In this document: piece by piece, positions 5,759-7,356 of the stretch
Layout: each line of letters opens with the position of its first letter
Numbering within the stretch: the first letter of the stretch is position 1
Source of the DNA: JAVRLS01 sp031961205
Lineage (GTDB): Archaea; Thermoplasmatota; Thermoplasmata; Thermoplasmatales; Thermoplasmataceae
Assembly: GCA_031961205.1 (NCBI GenBank)
Contig: JAVRLS010000048.1
Span: 1-7,356 of the forward strand
Direction: 5' to 3'
Length of the DNA stretch: 7,356 bases
The notes under the pieces: model-generated
The model's database searches: none
Seen by the model: only the letters and a program-made list of their open reading frames with translations
What the model was told of the DNA's origin: nothing
Made by a program: the position numbers and the translations under genes

Positions 5759-6895
5759 ATGAAATTTTTAATTGCCGGTGCAGGAAATATAGGATCGATT
5801 ATAGCATCTGAGATAGCAAAAACCGCTTCAAATAGCGTAATAATAGCGGACATTAATACAGAAAGGGCCATGAAGATACCCGGAATTTCCGGGAAAAAGA
5901 ACGTGGAATTTGTGAAACTGGACATTAACAGGGCTGATAATGCCTCAAGAGTAATCGATGGGTGCGATATGATTATAGGTGCTCTCCCGGGAAGTATCGA
6001 ATTAAAATTGATAAAACTTGCAATTGATCACGGAAAAAATATCGTTGATGTTTCTTACATGAATGAGGACCCCTTTGCCCTTGATGAAAACGCAAAGGAA
6101 GCTGGAATCACTGTTGTTCCTGATCTGGGAGTTGCTCCAGGCCTCAGCAACATGATAGTAGGAAATTCAATCAAGCAACTGGATAAAGTCAACTCCGTAA
6201 AAATAATGGTTGGTGGAATGCCTGAAAACAAGATCCCTCCACTTGACTATAACCTGACATGGTCTACAGAGGGGCTGATAGACGAGTATACAAGGCCAGC
6301 AAACATTGTTGAAAACGGTATTTTAAAAAGTGTAGAAGCACTTTCAGGGCTTCAGACCGTGAACTTTGAAGGCATCGGGACCCTGGAGGCATTTTACACC
6401 GACGGGTTGAGAACTCTTCTCAAGACCGTTAAAAATGTTCAGGAAATGTGGGAAAAAACCCTCAGGTATCCAGGCCACACTGAAAAGATAAGGGTCATGA
6501 GGGAGCTGGGATACTTTGACAAGGAGTATGTAAAAGTGGATGGAAAGGATGTGAAGCCTTTCGATCTGTCTGTAAAATTATTTGACAGGCATTTGAAGAA
6601 GGATGACGTACGGGATCTGCTCGTTATGGATGTAACGGTTGCAGGCACGAAGGGGGGCGAAAGCAAAAAAATAGAATATTCCGTCTATGACAGTTATGAC
6701 ACAAAAAATAGCATTTCTGCAATGTCAAGAACAACAGCGTTTCCCCCGTCAATAATAGCGCAGATTCTATCAGAAAAACCTCCAGAGGAAAAGGGGATAG
6801 TTCCTCCCGAAATTCTTGGGAAAGATGACAGCCTATTTGAAACCACGATCAGGAAATTAAAGGAAAAGGGGGTGAGAATAGATCGCGTTTGCTGA
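5759..6895 (+). CDS. Saccharopine dehydrogenase-fold oxidoreductase, L-lysine 6-dehydrogenase-like
   Basis: NAD(P)-dependent oxidoreductase of the saccharopine dehydrogenase family (COG1748), 378 residues. The N-terminal Rossmann fold has the dinucleotide motif GAGNIG (7-12). Asp31 ends beta-2 (IIADIN), which favours NAD over NADP. PDLGVAPGLSNM (121-132), VGGMPENKIPPLDYN (151-165) and STEGLIDEYTRPA (169-181) follow. LEAFYTDG (209-216), TLRYPGHTEK (234-243) and AMSRTTA (321-327) complete the substrate domain. By recall these match bacterial L-lysine 6-dehydrogenase along the whole length, including a GLLDHYTDPA-like block and the GHAEK and MARTTAY stretches. That enzyme oxidises lysine to 2-aminoadipate 6-semialdehyde, which cyclises to piperideine-6-carboxylate. 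Saccharopine reductase or another amino-acid dehydrogenase remains possible. It is divergent from etfB, 329 nt apart, with its own TATA box. No downstream gene is closely coupled. Confidence 0.8.
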   Translation: MKFLIAGAGNIGSIIASEIAKTASNSVIIADINTERAMKIPGISGKKNVEFVKLDINRADNASRVIDGCDMIIGALPGSIELKLIKLAIDHGKNIVDVSYMNEDPFALDENAKEAGITVVPDLGVAPGLSNMIVGNSIKQLDKVNSVKIMVGGMPENKIPPLDYNLTWSTEGLIDEYTRPANIVENGILKSVEALSGLQTVNFEGIGTLEAFYTDGLRTLLKTVKNVQEMWEKTLRYPGHTEKIRVMRELGYFDKEYVKVDGKDVKPFDLSVKLFDRHLKKDDVRDLLVMDVTVAGTKGGESKKIEYSVYDSYDTKNSISAMSRTTAFPPSIIAQILSEKPPEEKGIVPPEILGKDDSLFETTIRKLKEKGVRIDRVC

Positions 6896-6973
6896 AAAAA
6901 CTGCAACCAAATCAGGGAAAACGGCCTTCAGCATACGGCATAATGTTCTTTTATCATGTCGTCTGTATTTTGT

Positions 6974-7009
6974 GAACTGGCGAACTGGGAGATCGTATAA
7001 GTATCGTAT
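6974..7009 (+). repeat. Two short direct-repeat pairs upstream of the right-edge gene
   Basis: GAACTGG occurs at 6974-6980 and 6982-6988 (8-nt period). ATCGTAT occurs at 6992-6998 and 7003-7009 (11-nt period, about one helical turn). Both pairs lie upstream of the TATA box at 7031-7040, where archaeal activators often bind. The rest of the 6896-7061 gap holds no recognisable gene, only a weak T-rich stretch at 6946-6954 that might end the preceding transcript. Confidence 0.3.
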
Positions 7010-7030
7010 TAGAAACATTATCGAAGAAAC

Positions 7031-7040
7031 TTATATATAA
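7031..7040 (+). promoter_or_regulatory. TATA box of the right-edge membrane-protein gene
   Basis: GAAGAAAC (purine-rich BRE-like) followed by TTATATATAA, centred about 26 nt before the ATG at 7062. GAGGT at 7054-7058 lies only 3 nt before the ATG, too close for a good Shine-Dalgarno, so leaderless initiation is preferred. Confidence 0.72.
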
Positions 7041-7061
7041 ATCCAATAGAATAGAGGTTTG

Positions 7062-7356
7062 ATGCGGACTTTTTCATACGATGACAAGCTATTCATCTCG
7101 GAGTTCATAATAATAGCGCTGGTATTCGCTTCAATATCTGTATACGCGGTATCGCTTACATTTATTGTCCATTCCGCACACATACATTTCCTGTATCTGG
7201 GTATGCTATTCGCAATAGCGCTTGCGAGTTTCTTTGCCCTCAATCCTGTTTCGAATGAGTATATAAGCAGGTATGGAAATCTTTTTTCAATGCCAATATC
7301 GATCCTTGCTATGGCGATATCATTCATCGTAGTTTTTATATCACAGAGTATTTATG
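7062..7356 (+). CDS. Unrecognised multi-spanning membrane protein, 3'-truncated by window edge
   Basis: An open frame begins with ATG at 7062 (MRTFSYDDKLFISEF) and runs without a stop to the window end, giving 98 complete codons. Three hydrophobic segments are visible, at about residues 13-35 (rich in I/A/V/S), 41-62 (FLYLGMLFAIALASFF) and 74-97 (MPISILAMAISFIVVFI). They are joined by short loops including ALNPVSNEYISRYGN. The short N-terminus before the first helix carries two acidic residues and few positive charges. The start is supported by a TATA box at the correct distance. I do not recognise the family, and the three helices alone do not show whether it is a transporter, a quinone-associated subunit or something else. 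The opposite-strand frame at 7031-7327 is its shadow. Confidence 0.7.
   Translation, partial: MRTFSYDDKLFISEFIIIALVFASISVYAVSLTFIVHSAHIHFLYLGMLFAIALASFFALNPVSNEYISRYGNLFSMPISILAMAISFIVVFISQSIY

Noticed and set aside
7031..7327. 98-codon minus-strand frame at the right edge
   Set aside because: It overlaps a well-promoted plus-strand membrane gene and reads through its TATA box.

Overview
The window looks like chromosomal DNA of a thermophilic archaeon, most probably a member of the Thermoplasmata (Thermoplasmatales-like). This is inferred from several signs. Promoters have a purine-rich BRE and a TATA box centred about 24-28 nt before the start codon, which suggests leaderless mRNAs. Arg is mostly AGG/AGA and Ile is often ATA. 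The genes include an archaeal-type TruD, a futalosine-pathway menaquinone enzyme and an electron transfer flavoprotein (ETF). The genus cannot be named from sequence reading alone. No transposase, integrase, CRISPR array, tRNA or rRNA was recognised.

Layout: (1) 1-850 (+) is the 3' part of an mqnC-like radical SAM gene whose start and iron-sulfur cysteines lie off the left edge. (2) 981-2186 (+) is truD, tRNA pseudouridine-13 synthase. (3) 2248-3627 (-) is a membrane-bound GT2 glycosyltransferase that resembles animal egghead more than ordinary bacterial GT2 enzymes. It converges on truD and has its own promoter. (4) 3814-5429 (-) is a two-gene etfB-etfA operon. Its genes overlap in ATGA, etfA has a strong Shine-Dalgarno, and etfB appears leaderless. 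(5) 5759-6895 (+) is divergent from etfB and encodes a saccharopine dehydrogenase-fold oxidoreductase that resembles L-lysine 6-dehydrogenase. (6) 7062-7356 (+) is the start of a multi-spanning membrane protein that runs off the right edge and has its own TATA box.

Possible links: MqnC makes part of the menaquinone pool, and ETF passes electrons from flavoprotein dehydrogenases toward quinone. The lysine-dehydrogenase-like enzyme may feed amino-acid catabolism whose later acyl-CoA steps need ETF. The glycosyltransferase probably acts on a lipid-linked or membrane glycoconjugate, and truD is housekeeping. These links are inference from proximity. Apart from the etf pair, the genes appear to be separate transcription units. 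I see no clear evidence of a wholly new multi-gene system. The best leads are the egghead-like transferase, the etf/lysine-dehydrogenase divergent region with its palindrome, and the unrecognised membrane protein at the right edge.
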